Shown here piece after piece: positions 1 to 15,000 of a DNA stretch of 64,000 nt (its first letter is position 1; each line of letters opens with the position of its first letter). Made by a program: the position numbers and the translations under genes. Source of the DNA: an uncultured Akkermansia sp. (GTDB lineage: Bacteria > Verrucomicrobiota > Verrucomicrobiia > Verrucomicrobiales > Akkermansiaceae); the NCBI GenBank assembly GCA_947631435.1, contig CANRLM010000001.1, positions 50,178 to 114,177 of the forward strand, read 5' to 3'. The notes under the pieces were generated by a model. The model had not been told where the DNA came from, made no database searches, and was given only the letters and a program-made list of their open reading frames with translations.

Positions 1-1
1 C

Positions 2-3000
2 ATCGAAGAAAACGCGACCATCTACCAGGCGTCAGGTGGCAACATGCGGTTGACGGGGATCTTGTCCTTCGCGAAGGAAGGTCTCACCCTCACGAAGAAG
101 GGCGCGGGCGCGTTGACTTTCGTGCAGACTGCGTTCTCAGCGGTAACGTCGGGAAGTGGTCATTACGGCGGAACCATCGACGTGCAGGAAGGCACGCTGA
201 GGTTTAACTTCGGTGAGCACAATCAAACCGGTCAAACGAATGAGGACGACCTGACCGGGGTGACTGTCAAGCTCGCCGGAGGTACGGATCTGATCGCGAT
301 GAGCCAGATGGCCTCGTCGTACGAGATTACCGCGCTGGAAGACAGCGATGTTGACGGAACCGTGGAGCGGTACGTGCACGGTCCCGACAATGGTGACTAT
401 GGGAATGCCAGGCTGAAGATTATGCTCGGCGATGGGAAGACCGCTACGAGTTCGGCAAACATCTCAGGGAAAGGCAGCTCCGACGCCAGGCTCGATATCG
501 AGATGGCGGGGGCGGGCACGCAGAAGATCACGGGGGCGTTCAAGGGCGCGAATATCGTGATTTCCCAGGGCACGCTGGTGCTGGGGTCGGAGAGCAATGC
601 GGTGGCGGCGACGGGAGGGGTGAGCTTTGGAAACTCCTTGGACACCACCGGTACGCTGGTGTTTGCGAACACGAGCAACAGCGTGAAAGGCGAGATTTCG
701 GGGGGCATTGGCAACGGGCTGCAGCTGACGTTCTCGAGTGAGAATGGTGAGTCGAAGGCTGCCTTGAGCGCGGGCGCGCTGAGCGGGGCCTGGACCTTCC
801 ATAAGGAGGGGTTTGGCGAAGACGGCGCCAGGAATAATCTGACGGACGCTGACAAGCTGGCGCTGACGCTCACGGGCGTGGCGGGCGAAGGAGACGCGGT
901 CTACGGCGGCAGCCTGAAGGGAGTGGATTCCATCACCATGAACGTGAGCGGGATCACGTGTGCCAAGAGGCAGCAATTCGAGCAGTCGTTCACGGGATCG
1001 AAGGTGGACGTGCAGAGCGGCACGCTTCTGCTGAGCGGGGAGAGCAACACGGCGAAAGAGCTGGAGGTGGGCGGCGTTCTGCGGCTGAGCGGCGCGATGA
1101 CGGCCGGGAAGATCACCGGCACGGGCACCCTGAGCGGAGGGAAGAGCGGGAAGAAGGCGGCGAATATACGCCTCACCCTCACGGGGGAGGGCAGCACTTT
1201 CACGGGCACGGTGAGCGGGCTGAGCGAGCATTATCTCGACCTCCTGGTGGATACGAGTGAGGCGAACGATACGCACACCTTCGGAGGGACGAATGCGATG
1301 AGCTTCGGCGCGGTGAGCATCGACTCCGGGACGCTGAACTTCACCAACACCTCTCAAGATGGCGGCGTGAAGATCACCGGCGCCCTCACCGTGGGCAATG
1401 GCACGGATGACATCAAGAACGATGCTTCGGGCATTGACAGCACGATGAACTTCGGGAAGGGCAGCGTGGATGGCGCCCTGACGGTGAACAGCGACGCGCA
1501 GCTCAACGTGAGCGGCGGGGTGACTATCACCGGCTTGGCAACGGTGAGCGGTGCGATTTCCATCACGAATGGGACCGGGAGCGCGGATGCTCAGCTCACG
1601 CTGAACGGCGGGCTGACGGGCACGGGCAGCATCGGTAAGGGGACGGCGGGCAGCAACGGCAAGCTGACCCTGGGCGGCAAAGCAACGCAGAGCTTCACCG
1701 GCAGCATCACGGACGTGGACATCACGGTGTCCGGGAGCGGCCAGACGCTGACCGATGTGAGCGGCGGCAAGATCACCGTGGCGGCGGGCGGCAGCATCAC
1801 GTTGGGCGGAACGAAGGCGCAACTGACGGGAGCCGATGTTCAGGGCACGCTGAAGTTCGCGGGCAGCGGCAACACGCTGGCGGGCGGCGCGGCGTTCAGC
1901 ATGAACGGGCAGGGCAGCATCGAGCTGGCGGGAACCGGGGATGAGTTGAAGGTCACGGGCGGCATGAGCGCGGCGGGCGGCAGCATCACGGGCAGCGGCA
2001 AGCTGACGGTGGATACCGCGGGCGTGGGCGGGAACGGACTCAGCTCCGGGGTGAACTTCGGGACGAATTTGAACATCGTGAAGAGCGGCGCGGGCAAGCA
2101 GAGCTTCTCGGCGAACCTCGACAACCACAGCGGGAGCATCGACGTGCAGGCGGGCGAGCTGGCCTTCGGAGGGAACGTGAACCAGAGCGGCGCGGTGACG
2201 GTGGGGAGCGGCGCGACGCTGCACTTCAGCGGGACGAACTCGAGCGTCGTGCTGGGAGAGGTGAATGGCGGGAGCAGTGCGCCGACGGGCGGTTATGCCG
2301 GCACAGTGGTCTTCGACGGCACGAAGCTGACGATGGGCGAGGGGCAGCACAGCTACCTGAGCGGGCTGCAGATCACGAACAAGGATGCCAATGTCGGCTG
2401 GACACTGGCGGGCGACGTGACGCTGGGCGGATTGACCGTGGCGGCGGCGGACAAGCTGACGATCGGGGGGAAGGGTGAGCTGACGCTGGACGGGGAGCTG
2501 GACCTCGGGAACACGGATTTGGTGGTGGAGCTGAAGGACGGGTTCACCGTGAAGCGCGGGGACAAGTTCAGCTACAAGGCGGGCACCGACGGACGGCTGG
2601 TGCTGGATGCATCCGGGCTGACCCCGCCGGTGCACATAACGGAGGTGTTCCAGGGATCGTGGAAGGGGCAGGAAGTGGGGCTCCACGGCAACGTGTTCTA
2701 CTACGACTACAAGGAGCCGCTCGGCGAGGGGCACACGGATGATGCGGAGTACTTTGAGCGGGTGAACGTGAAAGCCGGCGCGCAGTTCTGGCTGAAGGAG
2801 AGCTACACGCAGACGGATGTGGACGGAGAGGGGGATCCGATCACTGCCGGGGAGGTTCACATCGCGGGCAAGGGGTACACGAATGTCGGCGGCGGGTTCA
2901 AGACCAATGTCGGCGAGGAGGAGAAGCAATACCTCCCGTACGGCGCGCTGCGTCTGGACGACGGCGTTTCGCTCACCGGCGGCTCGCTGGTGCTGGATGC

Positions 3001-6000
3001 GAATGCGGCGGTGTTTGTGAGCGAGGGGAAGGGGACGATTGCGGCGGAGGTGAAGGGCGCGACGCAGGCGGGCGAGGATAAGCTCGAGAAGCTGACCAAG
3101 TACGGCGACGGCAAGCTGGTGATCACCGGTGCGGTGTCGGGACTGGGCGGCATCGCCACGGCGGACGCGGACAGCGTCATCACGGAGGACGGAAACGGGT
3201 ACGGCGGCACGCTGAGCCTCACGGGCACGCTGAATGTGGGGACGGCGGACTTTGCGTTCGCCACCGAGGGCAGCGGAGAAACGAAGAGCAGGATTGAAGT
3301 GAAGGGCGGGCTGAGCGGCAGCGCGGGCATCACCAAGGACGGCGCGGGCACGCTGGAGCTGGATGGCGGGGCGGGGAGCCTGGCGGCGACCGGCAAGCTG
3401 AGCATCGGCGGCGGGACGGTGGAGCTGAAGGGCGCGAGTGCGTTCTCGGAGGTCGCCGTCGGCGTCGGGACGAATTTGCAGGTGGATGCGAATGCCACGG
3501 TGGGCGCGATTTCCGGCGCGGGCAGCATCGGCTCGCTGGAGGCGGGCACGGGGACGCTGACGCTGAACGGGGAAAGCAGGACGTTCGAGTTCTCCGGGAC
3601 CATCGGCAGCGCGGGTGACAAGCTCGCGAAACTGGACGTGAACAACGCGGGGCAGACCCTCAGCGGGACGATGTACCTGGGCGAGCTGAGCGTGCGGAAG
3701 GCTCTGACGCTGAAGGGAGCGGCCGGGGGCAGCACGATTGACAACCTGAACATAGAGGGCGCGACGCTCACCCTGGGCGCGGCGGGCGAGGGGACGTTCG
3801 GACTCTCCGTCGGCGCGCTGAACGGGACGGGAGCGATCGTCTCCGGCGGGCAGGCGGTGGCGATGAGCATCACCGGCACGGAGGGAAGCTACGCGGGCAC
3901 GATGGACGGCGTGATGAGCTTCACCGTGAACGGCGGGGCAGGCCAGACGCTCACCAACGGGGCGCTGGGAAGAACGGATTTTGCGGTGCGAGCCACCGGT
4001 GCGCTGACGCTGGCGGCGGCGGCTGTGACGGTGGATGAGCTGAGCGTGGAGGGTAGCCTGACGGTGGGCGGCACGGAGGGCGACGCGGCGCTGAGCGCCA
4101 CGAAGCTGAGCGGCAGCGGCACGATAGCCGCGGGCAGCGGGGAAGGCAAGGTGCAACTGACGCTGACGAACGGAGGCAACGCGACCTTCGGCGGGACGCT
4201 GGAGAACATCGGCAGCATCACCCTGACAGGCGGGCGGCAGACCCTGACGCAGGCGTATGCGGCGGGCACGATCACGGTGGGGCCGGACGTTGCAGGCGCG
4301 GCGGCGGCGACGCTGGTGATGGACGGGGCGGTGACGACGACGGGGGCTGTGGACGTGCGGAGCAACGGGACGCTGGCGCTGAACAACGCGAGCAACAAGC
4401 TGGGCAACCTGAGCTTGGAGGGGACGCTCATCGTGGGCGAGACGGCGGCGGCGAGCGGCGCGCAGCTTGAGCTGCAATCCATCACCGGCAGCGGGACCTT
4501 CCGCGGCACGGGGACGCTGACACTGAAGAGCGAGGGCGGCAGCGGGACGCCGGACTTCTCCGGCACGCTGGGGAACGGCGACCTGCACCTCGTGAAGGAC
4601 GGCACGTACACGCAGACTCTGACGGGGGCGGTGAACGTGGCGGACACGACGGTGAAGGGCGGCACGCTGCAATTCGGCACGGCGAGCAACCGCGGGCAGA
4701 GCCTCAGCCTGGGCGCCCTGACGGTGGGCGACGGGGCGACGGTCGCCCGGGTGGACGTGTACTCCTCCGGGAGCAAGAGCATACCGTCCATGACGATCAA
4801 CGCGGGCAGCGAGGTGGTGTTCCACGGCGCGGCATCGCTGGAGAGGCTGGGCGCGGCTCTCGCTCACGGCGAGGGAGCGCTGACGCTGCAGGACATGGGG
4901 ACCCGGGAGCTGACGGAACAGAGCGGGGACCTGTGGCACTTCCTGGATAAGGCGAACAAGGCGGACGGCAGCAACCGGCTGGGGGCGGTGAGGCTGCGCT
5001 CCTCGGGGAGCGAGAGCCGGACGACGCTCGTGCTGAAGGGCGAGCCGGGCGCGGGGAACTACGGGCTGACGAATGTGGGGGACTACTACGTGGAGAACAA
5101 CGCCACGCTGATGGTGGGGGATAGCCTCTGGCTGAGCGCGAACGCCGGGGAGGGGAAGAAGGCCACGCTGCACCTGAGCGGGAACGGATCGGGCGCGACC
5201 GTGGAGGGCTACACTGTGGGCGAGACGGCGGCGGTGATGGACGCGGCGTTGTACGTGTACAGCGAGGCGGCGAAACCGACGACGGCGTGGGGCATCGTGG
5301 CGGAGGCGGACACGGCGATCGACATCGCGGGCGGCGAGGAGGCGGCGCTCACCCTGACGGGGACGCTGAGCGGGACGGCGACGGAGGGGGCGAACGCCGG
5401 GAAGGCCTTCACCATCACCAAGAAGGGGGAGGGAGACCTCGTTCTGGGCGGCGGATTCGGCACGGCTGAAGGGAGCGCCGGGCGGCTGAACGTGGCGGCA
5501 GGCACGCTGCAACTGGCCTTTGCGGACAACGGCGAGGGGCGGACAGCGGACGCGCTGGCGAGCTACGCGGTGCAACTGAGCGGCAGCGGCACGCTGGAAG
5601 TGACGGCGACGGACGCGGAGGGCTACACCGTGAAGTACCTGGAGGGGACGACGAGCGGGACGGTGGCAGCGGCGCCGGGGGCGAAGCTGAGCATCGACTT
5701 CGACGGGCAGAGATTTGACGGCGCGGCGGACGAGGCGTTTGCGAGCGGCGGGGCGGAACTGACGGCGGACGTGGCCGGGCTGGCGCAACTGACGAAGAAG
5801 GGCGCGGGCAGGCAGACGATACACGGGGCGTACGACGGCGGAAGCCTGCTCGTGCAGGGCGGGACGCTGGCGCTGGACGGGGCGGAGGAGGGGGAGAGCT
5901 TTACCCTGAGCGGCACGCTGAATGTGCAGAAGGTGGCGGGTGAGACGACGGCCGAGCTGCAACTCACCGGGGACGGGGAGAAGAGCATCGCGGGGGCGGT

Positions 6001-9000
6001 GACGGTATCCGGCGGCGGCAGCGCGACGCTGAGCGGGAACGGGGAGAAGACCCTGGGCGGCACGGTGAGCGTGAGCGGGGCGGGCAGCGCCCTGACGGTG
6101 GAAGGACCCACGAGCATAGCCGGGGCGGTGACGGTATCCGGCGGCAGCGCGAGGCTGGGGACGGCGGGCGAGACGCTGAGCCTGGCGGCGGGGACGGCGA
6201 GCGTGAGCAACGGCGGCACGCTGACCCTGGCGACGGGGGACGTGCAGGGCCGAGCGGCGGCGGAAGGAGGGGCCCGCAGCCTGGGCATCACGGTGGATGG
6301 CGCGGGATCGAAGCTGGCGATTGCGCCGGTGAATGAAACCTTCAACGCGGCGGAGGACGACATCGACGTGCGGCTGACGAACGGCGGCGGGATCGACCTG
6401 AGCGGGGCGACGCTGAGCGACACCGTGGAGCAGAGGACGCAGGAGGTGCACCTGAAGAGCATCACCGCGGACGCTGAGACGGCGGGCATCATGAGCTTCG
6501 GCGGCGCCGTGGCGGAGGGCGGCGAGCAGACCATCCACGTGGGGACGCTGACGGGGTCGATGAAGTTCGGCGAGGGCGGCGCGCTGGGCGCGAGGCAGGA
6601 GCTGCACCTGGAGGAGATCACCAACGGAGCGAACGCGGTGATGACCGTGCAGACCGAGGAGGGGGGCAGGGTGTACCTGGACCACATCGTGCAGGAAGCG
6701 GGGGCGGGGAGCCTCACGGCCGAGGGCGCGGGCGCGCGGGACGCTCTGCACGTGCACATGCACAGCGTTGCAGCCGGGGAGGATCCTCTGCAGAGGGGCT
6801 TCCACAAGACGGGGGCGGGCGACTTCAGCCTGGGCAGCAGGCTGACGGTGGACCGCGGGAGCAACCTGTTCATGACCTACCAGGGCGGGCTCGGGTTTGC
6901 CGGCGGAGTGGACGCGCTGGACGGCGTGCTGGGGGATGATCAGATTTCGATTGAGCAGGGGGTGACGCTGAGGTACGAGAAAGAGATTTACGAGGGCGAA
7001 GGATCAGTGGGCGGCGGGAAGCTGCAGCTGAGCGAGACGCTGTTCGAGAAGTTCGGGGAGAACCAGCTGATCATCTACCTGAAGGAGATCTGGGAGCACA
7101 GCAAGGACCAGCTGAGCAGCGGGTTTGACCTGGGCATCACGAGCGAGACGGCGAGCGAGGAGAGCCTGGCGAAGTTCAAGGACATCATCACGTTCCCCCT
7201 GTGGACAGGGGACAATGAGAAATGGCACCTGCGCTGGGAGAAGGACCAGGAGCACGAGTACTACCACCTGCTGCTCTCGGTGACGGGCGAGATCGAGTTT
7301 ACGGCGCCGGAATGGGACAGTGCGTGGGGCATAGCCGGGCTGAACGGATCTCCCGCGACGGCGGCCATGGAGAGCCACGCGTGGAATGGGACGGAGGCGA
7401 GCGGCGACGTGTTCAACCTGAGCGGCAGCGGGACGGGCTTTGCGAGCCACAGCGTGGAGCTGGGCAGATATGACGGGAACGGCGACGGGAGCCCGGATTA
7501 CCAGATGGGCTGGCAGAACCTGATCCGCCTGACGCAGGGCGTGGCGACGACGACTGAGGACGCGAAGAATGCGACGGTGCTGGGCGGGTTCCTGATCAAC
7601 AGTGAGGAGCAGCTTGGGCGCGGCTGGGAGGGATCCAGCTACATCGAGTACCTGTATGACGGGGAGGCGGAGAAGAACCACCTGCACCTGCTGGTGGGCG
7701 GGGCGAGCTGCACCGTGCAGAGCGAGGAAGGGCGGCGCGCGTACTACGGCGGGACGAGCCACATCCAACTGGACGCGGCGAGCGGCGAGCGGCAGAGCGG
7801 GGCGGAGGGAGCCGTGGACTACATCGTGGGCGGCAACCACGTGAACAACTCGACCTTCTCGTTCATCGGCGACAGCTACATCACGGTGTTCAAGGGGACG
7901 GTGCTGGGAGGCATCGTGGGCGGCAGCACGCTGACGAGCGGGACGGCATCGGCGGAGTATGACGCCTTCTTCGGCAACACGCACATCTTCATCTACGACC
8001 TGCTGAGCCGGGTGACGGGGAGCGACGGGCAGGAGGTGCGGCCGGGGCTTTCTGACGGGAGCGCGGCGACGACGGGCGATGACACGTATTTTGCGGCGAT
8101 CGTGGGCGGCAACGCCTGGGTGGACTCCGTGGGCGTGGGCGAGCAGAAGGAGGTGCGGCCGAAGTTCCGCGGGAACACGAACATCACCATCAACCTGAGG
8201 GACACCCAGTACAAGGGGGTGGACGACCCGCAGACCGAGGAGAAGGACGAGCGGGTAGAGGTGGCGACGGCGGCGCCGGAGGGAGGCACGTTTGACAAGG
8301 AGATTGTGGGCGCGAACTACACGGCGCCCGGGGCGACGACGGACGAAGGGGTGGAGAGGTCTTCGATCTTCACGGGCGACACGAACATCGTGATCACGGC
8401 GAAGACGGCGGACCGGCAGCAGGGAGGAGTGCTTATGGGCAGCGGGCACGTGTTCACGCGTGCGATCAACGGGGCGAGCCGGCGCGAGGCGAGCGGCGGC
8501 GGCGCGACGGAGTTCACGGGCAACACGCACATCACCATCAACGGCGGCTACTACCAGAACGCGATCGTGGGCGGCATGTGGTTTGCGGAATCTGCGGCGG
8601 GTGAGCACACGATGAGCTTCACGGGCGACACGAACATCGAGCTGCAGAGCGGGCGCTTCTGGCGCGTGGTGGGCGGCAGCTACACGCTGGGCGGAGCGAC
8701 GGGGGCGCAGGAGACGACGACGGGCGACACGCACGTGACCATCGACGGCGAGGGGATCATCTTCTCCTCGGCGCACGGGCCGGGCGGTGAGGCGGGCAGC
8801 CAGGAGGCGATGGGCATCCTGGTGGGCGGCGACTTCTACCGCAGCGACGCCGGCGACAGCAACGTGCGCGAGGGGGCGACGAACCTGAACATTCTGAGGG
8901 GCACGTACGAGGACATCCACATCGTGGGCGGCGACTACGCGAACTACACGAACGTGGGCGAGGCAGCAGGCGGCGACGGCATACCTTCTGCGAAGACGGG

Positions 9001-12000
9001 GGACGTGAACCTGACGATCGGCTGGGATATGACGGAGGAGGGCCTGGCGGAAGACGTGATCCGGGCGAGAGGGGAGAAGAACGGGCAGATCGGCATCACC
9101 GGCGTGGTGGTGGGCGGCAGCTACCTGACGGATGACGGGAAGGGCGGCAACATGGAGGTGGGGAATGTGACGCTGAACATCCACGGCGGGAAGATCGCGA
9201 AGGAGACGGCGTTCGGGCACGTGCACAGCGAGCTGGCGGTGCTGGGCGGCAGCATGCTGGTGGACCAGACGACGGGCGGCGGGCACGCGATGACAGTGGG
9301 CGAGACGAGGATCACGATCGACGGGGCGGCGGAGATCACGGGTCATGTGGTGGGCGGCAGCTACGTGAGCAACCACGAGCACGCCGAGGCGGGAGACGGG
9401 CACGAGACGAACTCTCTGACGAGCGGGAATATCGAGCTGAACCTCAACGGCGGGACCATCACGGGCAGCGTGATCGGCGGGCATTACAGCGAGGTGGCGA
9501 CGCACTCGGACATCCTGGCTGTGGGCGACATTGCCATCAGCGTGGACGGCGCGATCATCGACGGCGACATCATCGGCGGCAACTGGCGGGCGACGAGTGT
9601 GGGACGCACGGGCGACAACACGAACGACAAGGGGACGATCTCCCTGGCGCTGACGAGCGGCGAGCTGACGGGCGACGTGTACGCCGCGGGCTGGCACGAG
9701 AACATCATGGAGGGGACGCCTGACGAGGCGCACCCGGCGCTGAACTCGATGACGCAGAAGACGGAGGTGAGACTGGGGCAGGGCTTCAGGTTCACCGGCG
9801 AAGGGGAGCAGACGCTCTCCGGCGGCTACCGGAAGGCGGAGTACGGCACGGGGAGGGATACATCCCGGGTGCAGCAGGCGAGCCTGGTGATCGACGGGGA
9901 GCGCAACGACCTGGAGAATGTGACGCTGCAGGACTTCAACGAGATCACGAACGACGGGGATGTGGCGGCGAAGGCGCTGGTGCTCTCCCACGACGTGCAG
10001 GAGCTGGGGACCTTCACGAAGAAGGGGGAGGGCGTGCTGGCGGTGGAATCGGTATCCGGCGCGCGGGTGGCGGGCCGGGAGAGGCTGTTTGACGGGGTGC
10101 TGGACATTGCGCAGGGGCGCATGGAGGTGAGGGGCGCGATGACGCTGGGCGGCGGGCTGCAATTTGACCTGACGGGCAACGGGAACGGGAGGACGGAAGA
10201 TACGGCGTACCTGCGGGTGCTGGGCGGGCTGGAGTTTGCCGGTCGCTTCGGCGAGTACGGGGACGACAAGATCAGCCTGTGGCTGGGTGATGACCTGACG
10301 GGCCTGGAGGCGGGCGACTACTACCTCGTCACCGGCATCACGACGGCGGAGTTCAAGACGGACAACATCCGCGAGTACTTCAACCTGGCGGAGGCGACGG
10401 AGGGGCACGAGAAGAGCGTGGACGAGGTGCTGAAGGCATGGACGGCGGCGCACGCGGACGATGAGAACGACTACGAGGCGCGGCTGGTGCGGAAGGGCAA
10501 CAGCCTCGTGCTGAGTCTCTCGACTACGACCCCGGACATGTGGGTGTGGCAGGGCGACCAGGGCGAAAGCGGCGGGAACATGACCTGGAGCAACAACGAC
10601 ACCTCGGCGAGCGAGAACTGGAAGCACGACGAGGAGGACAAGGGCACCGTGGGCCAGGCGCCGGACGTGTACTTCAAGGGCAGCGGCCAGGGCGAAGTGA
10701 CCGTGAACGACAAGGTGACTCCGGGGAATGTGCACGTGGAGGGCGACTACACCTTCAGCGGCGAGGGGAGCATCCACCTGCAAGGCAACGAGACGACGGG
10801 AGAGGGCGGCACCCTCTACGTGGAGGATGGGCGCGTGGAGCTGAAGACGGAGAACAACAGCATCCCGAAGGTGGAGCTGCAAGGCGGCTCGCTGGTGCTG
10901 TCGAGCGACAGCGCGGTGGGGGCGGATACGGACGTATCGATGCAGGGCGGGGCGCTGGCGATCGAAGAGAGGCACACGGAGAACACGGGCGACGGGACGC
11001 TCTACATGCAGGAGCGGAAGAACGACCTGCTGAACGAGCAGGTGTCGCTCGGCACGAACATGGCGCTGCAGTTGCAGGTGGGCAAGACCTACGCGCAATT
11101 TGTGCAGCACCTGGAGAACAGGGGGCAGAGCGTAGCGGCCGAGGGCTATGAGAACCCGACGGATAAGGACCCGACGAAGGGGATAACCGTGGGCGGGGCG
11201 GAGACGGCGCCGGGGGCGAAGCCGGCAGGGCTTGAGAAGGTGAACGCGCTGACGGGTGCGCTGCACTACGGCGTGGACAAGACCGGGCGCTTCGGGCTGA
11301 CCGTGGAATGGCAGGAGACGGCGCAGGATGCGCAGTACGCGGGCGCCGTGAACGTGCGCGAAGGGAACCTGACCTACAGGATGAACGGGGGCAGCGCGAA
11401 ACTGACCGGCGACATCCGCGTGGGCGAGGGTGCGACGCTGAGCTTGCAGGCGACGGGCGGGGCGTTGGAGATGACGACGGCGTTCCTCGACGGGGATCCC
11501 ATGGACGCGGAGGTGATGCAGGCGCTGGGCGAGGAGTTTGACGCGCGGCGGCGCGTGGAGATCGGCGCGGAGGGCGACGGCGGGAGCTACACGGTGAGCG
11601 CGGACAACAGCGGCTTTACCGGGGTGATCGCCCTGGTGGGCGACGGGGCGGCGGACGCCGTGCAGCTGGTTAACGCATCGGCGGTGAGCGGCGCGACGAT
11701 CGACCTGGAGCTGGCGGGACGCGCCATGGTCTTCGGCGGCACGGAGGAGGGAACGGAGGTGGCCGTGAGGAGGCTGAACGTGAGCGGCGTGAACCTGGTG
11801 GGCGGCTACGCGCGCGGCGCGGCGGACGCGAACAAGCAGGTGACGCTCACGAGCGCGGAGGGGCTGACCGGCGACGGCGTACTAGCGAATGCCTGGGGCC
11901 AGAAGAGCGGGCAGAAGCTGGACTTTGCGCACACGTACCGGGGCAGCATGGCGCAGTTCCGGGGCACGGTTGTGGCGGGGCTGGCGACGGATGGCGGGGC

Positions 12001-15000
12001 CGGGAAGGCGCGGATAGCGAGCTACGCGGCGACGCCTGCGGCGGCGAACGATGCGCCGGCGGCGGCATCGAGCTCCAGCTGGACGCTTGACCTGACGGAT
12101 GTGAACGAGAAGGGGGCGGTGACGTACGACTTCAACATGGCGGGGACTGGGACGATCACCCTGCGGACGGCGGACGACGTGGTGCTGCGGGGACGCATCG
12201 GCGACGGGGAGCTGGGCGAGACGCTGAGCTTTGTGAGCGCGGCGGACGACGGGGCCCACACGATCACCCTGCAGGCGGCGAATACGGCGGCCAAGCTGGA
12301 CACGGGCGACGACAGATTTGTGCTGGACGGCGCGCAGGCGACCTGGGGCGGTGGAACGCTGACGGGGGCAGGCGAGCTGCGGCTGAAGAAGGGGGCGCTG
12401 CTGGGGGCGATGCAGAAGGAGAAGAGGAACGGCGGCGTGCGGCTCGTCGTGGAGGCGACGGGTGTGGTGGACGCCGGAGGAACGGGAGGCGAGCAGTTTG
12501 ACGACATCACGGTGTACGGCAGCGCGAAGGTGGCGAAGGAGGGAGACGCGGGCGCGACGGCGAAGATCGGGCGTCTGAAGGGAGTGGGCGGCAACCTGAA
12601 CGTGGGCGAAGGGAAGACCACGATGCGGCTGGTATTTGACGACCGGAGCATCACGGGCGCGGAGCCGGCGGAAGGGAGCGACGCGCTGATCGAGTTTGCG
12701 GACGGCGGGCAGGGGCACAAGCTGACCGTGCAGCAGAGCGCGGACGGGAAGAGCGGGTTCGTGCTCGACTTCACCAACAAGGCGCTGCTGGATATCCTGG
12801 AGAAGCACCGCGTGACGGACGCCCGGACCTGGCTGAACGTGACGAACGGCGAGCTGGCATTCGCGGGCGTGGCGGCCGGGGAGGACCCGAACCTGAGGCT
12901 CTTCACCAGCACCGAGGGCAACGCTGAGCTGCTCACGAGCCTGGGCTTCAACTTCAGGGGCGTGACGGGCGGCAGCATCGTGCTGAACGGCTCGAGCATG
13001 GACGTGTACCTCGTGCTGGACAAAGACCGCGAGGAAGCCGGGCAGCACAGCAGCGTGTCGACCGGGGCGGGGGATGAATACTTCCAGCGCCTGCAGGACG
13101 CGAAGGCAGTGGTGGTGGACGAAGACACCACGTTCACGCTGAACTTTGCGGAGGGAGGCGCGACGGAGGCGAACCTGAACAACCTGGTGGGGCTGGAAGG
13201 GGCCGTGCTGAACGTGACGGACGGCAGGAAGACGAAGACGGACGCCGAGGGCAACCGCGTCGACGTGACGGTGAATCTGGTGAACGTGGCGCAGGAGGAG
13301 GTGGATACCACCGGCTTCGGCCCGGGACAGGAGCAGATCGCCGATGACGAGGGGCACACGGTGAACGCCGACAAGGGGGACGGCTTCGACGTCCGCGGCG
13401 TGGACACCATCTTCGAAGGCACGATCAAGAGCGACGAGGAGGGGGTGAACTTTGTGAAGGACGGTGCGGGGCGGCTGACCCTGGGCAGCGAGACGAAGGA
13501 GGGTGGCATCCGCGTGCAGGGCGACCTGACGCTTGCCGGCGGAGCCATCACCGTGCAGGGCGGCAGCAACAACACCCTGGGATCGCTGGCCTTCGGCTAC
13601 GGCAAGGACAAGGGGGAGGGCATCATCTTCACCAACGGGACGAAGACCACGACGGGCGGTATCTCGGAGACGACGGTGACCGACGAGAAGGGGGCGACGA
13701 CGACTTACGGCGGCGGCATCCGCATCGAGGAGGAATCTCAACTCGTGGTGGACAGCCACGCGGCGAAGGGACCGGACGGGGTGACGAGGGGATCTGCGCT
13801 GAAGGACACGAAGATCAGCGGCGACGGGACGGGGACGCTGGAGGTGACGGGCTCGGCAGTGGCCGGGACGGGCGAGGGGGCGACGGCGCGCGGGACGGAG
13901 TTCCGGATGGACGGGGCAGGAGCCGGGCTGGCGGACGTGAACCTGAAGGTCACCGGCGGCGGGCATGCTGAACTGGCAGGCGGCGCGACGATGGAGAACG
14001 GGCAGGTGAGCGTGGCGGGAACGGCGAAGGACGCCAACGGCGACGCCGTGCCGGACAGCGGCAGCAAGCTGACCCTGAGCACCGGATCCGCCTTTGCCGG
14101 CGAGGGCAACATCACCATCACCGACGGCGGGCAGGTGGAGCTCAACGGTGGATCCATCGGGCGCGGGACCTCGAAGGAGGGAGCCCTGAAGGGAGACATC
14201 GTGCTGGAGGGTGAGGGATCTGCGCTGAGGGTGACCACGCGTGGCGGGACGTTCAACGTGGCGGGCAAGGCGAGCATCGGCAGCGGGGCGAAGCTGGCGC
14301 TGGGCGGCGACAACGACCACTACCTGGGCGGGCTGAGCGGGTCCGGTCAGTTATTCGGCGGCGACGGGATGCCATCCACCCTGCATATCACGGACAAGAT
14401 AGACGGGACGTTCACGGGGACGCTGGACGGCTGGGGCACGCTGGACGTGCAGGGGGGAGGACATGTGAGCCTGCAGGATGTCACCGGCAGCGACACGTGG
14501 ACTGCGACGGTGCAGAGGGACGGGCGTCTGACGCTCGACCCGGCCAGCAAGGATGTGAAGCTCGGCGAGGTGAGGCTTTACGGGGGCAGCGAGCTCGTGC
14601 TGGGGTACCACGCCGACGGTGGGTCGCTGGACACGACGCTGGTGATGGACGACCGGGAGAAGGGCGACAGGAGCACGCTGATCATCGAGCTGAACGATTC
14701 TCCGGAGGGTGACAGGATCACGCTGGAGAAGCTGAAGATGGAGGCGGGGACGGAGGCGAAGCTGGACATCAGCCTCAGCGGGCTGGGATCCTCGCACTTC
14801 GACGGCAGGTTGCAGCAGGACGCTGACGGCACGTGGTTCATCGGCCTGAATGAGAGCGCGGAGAACAAGTGGCTAACGAGCGGCATGCACAAGAATGTGC
14901 GCGCGGGGGCCAACCTGATGTGGGATGTGGACTCCGGGAAGAGCAAGGCGGGGCTCTACGTGCGCGGCGAAGGCAGCGGCGGGGACCTGTACACGCTGGC

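Noticed and set aside
464-14320. Very long antisense ORFs opposite giant 1 (464..6805 2113 aa; 7004..11266 1420 aa; 11882..14320 812 aa)
   Set aside because: Arg/His/Pro/Gln-rich low-complexity translations with no domain logic; mirror images of a GC-rich repetitive coding strand, and the sense frame has signature motifs and a barrel.
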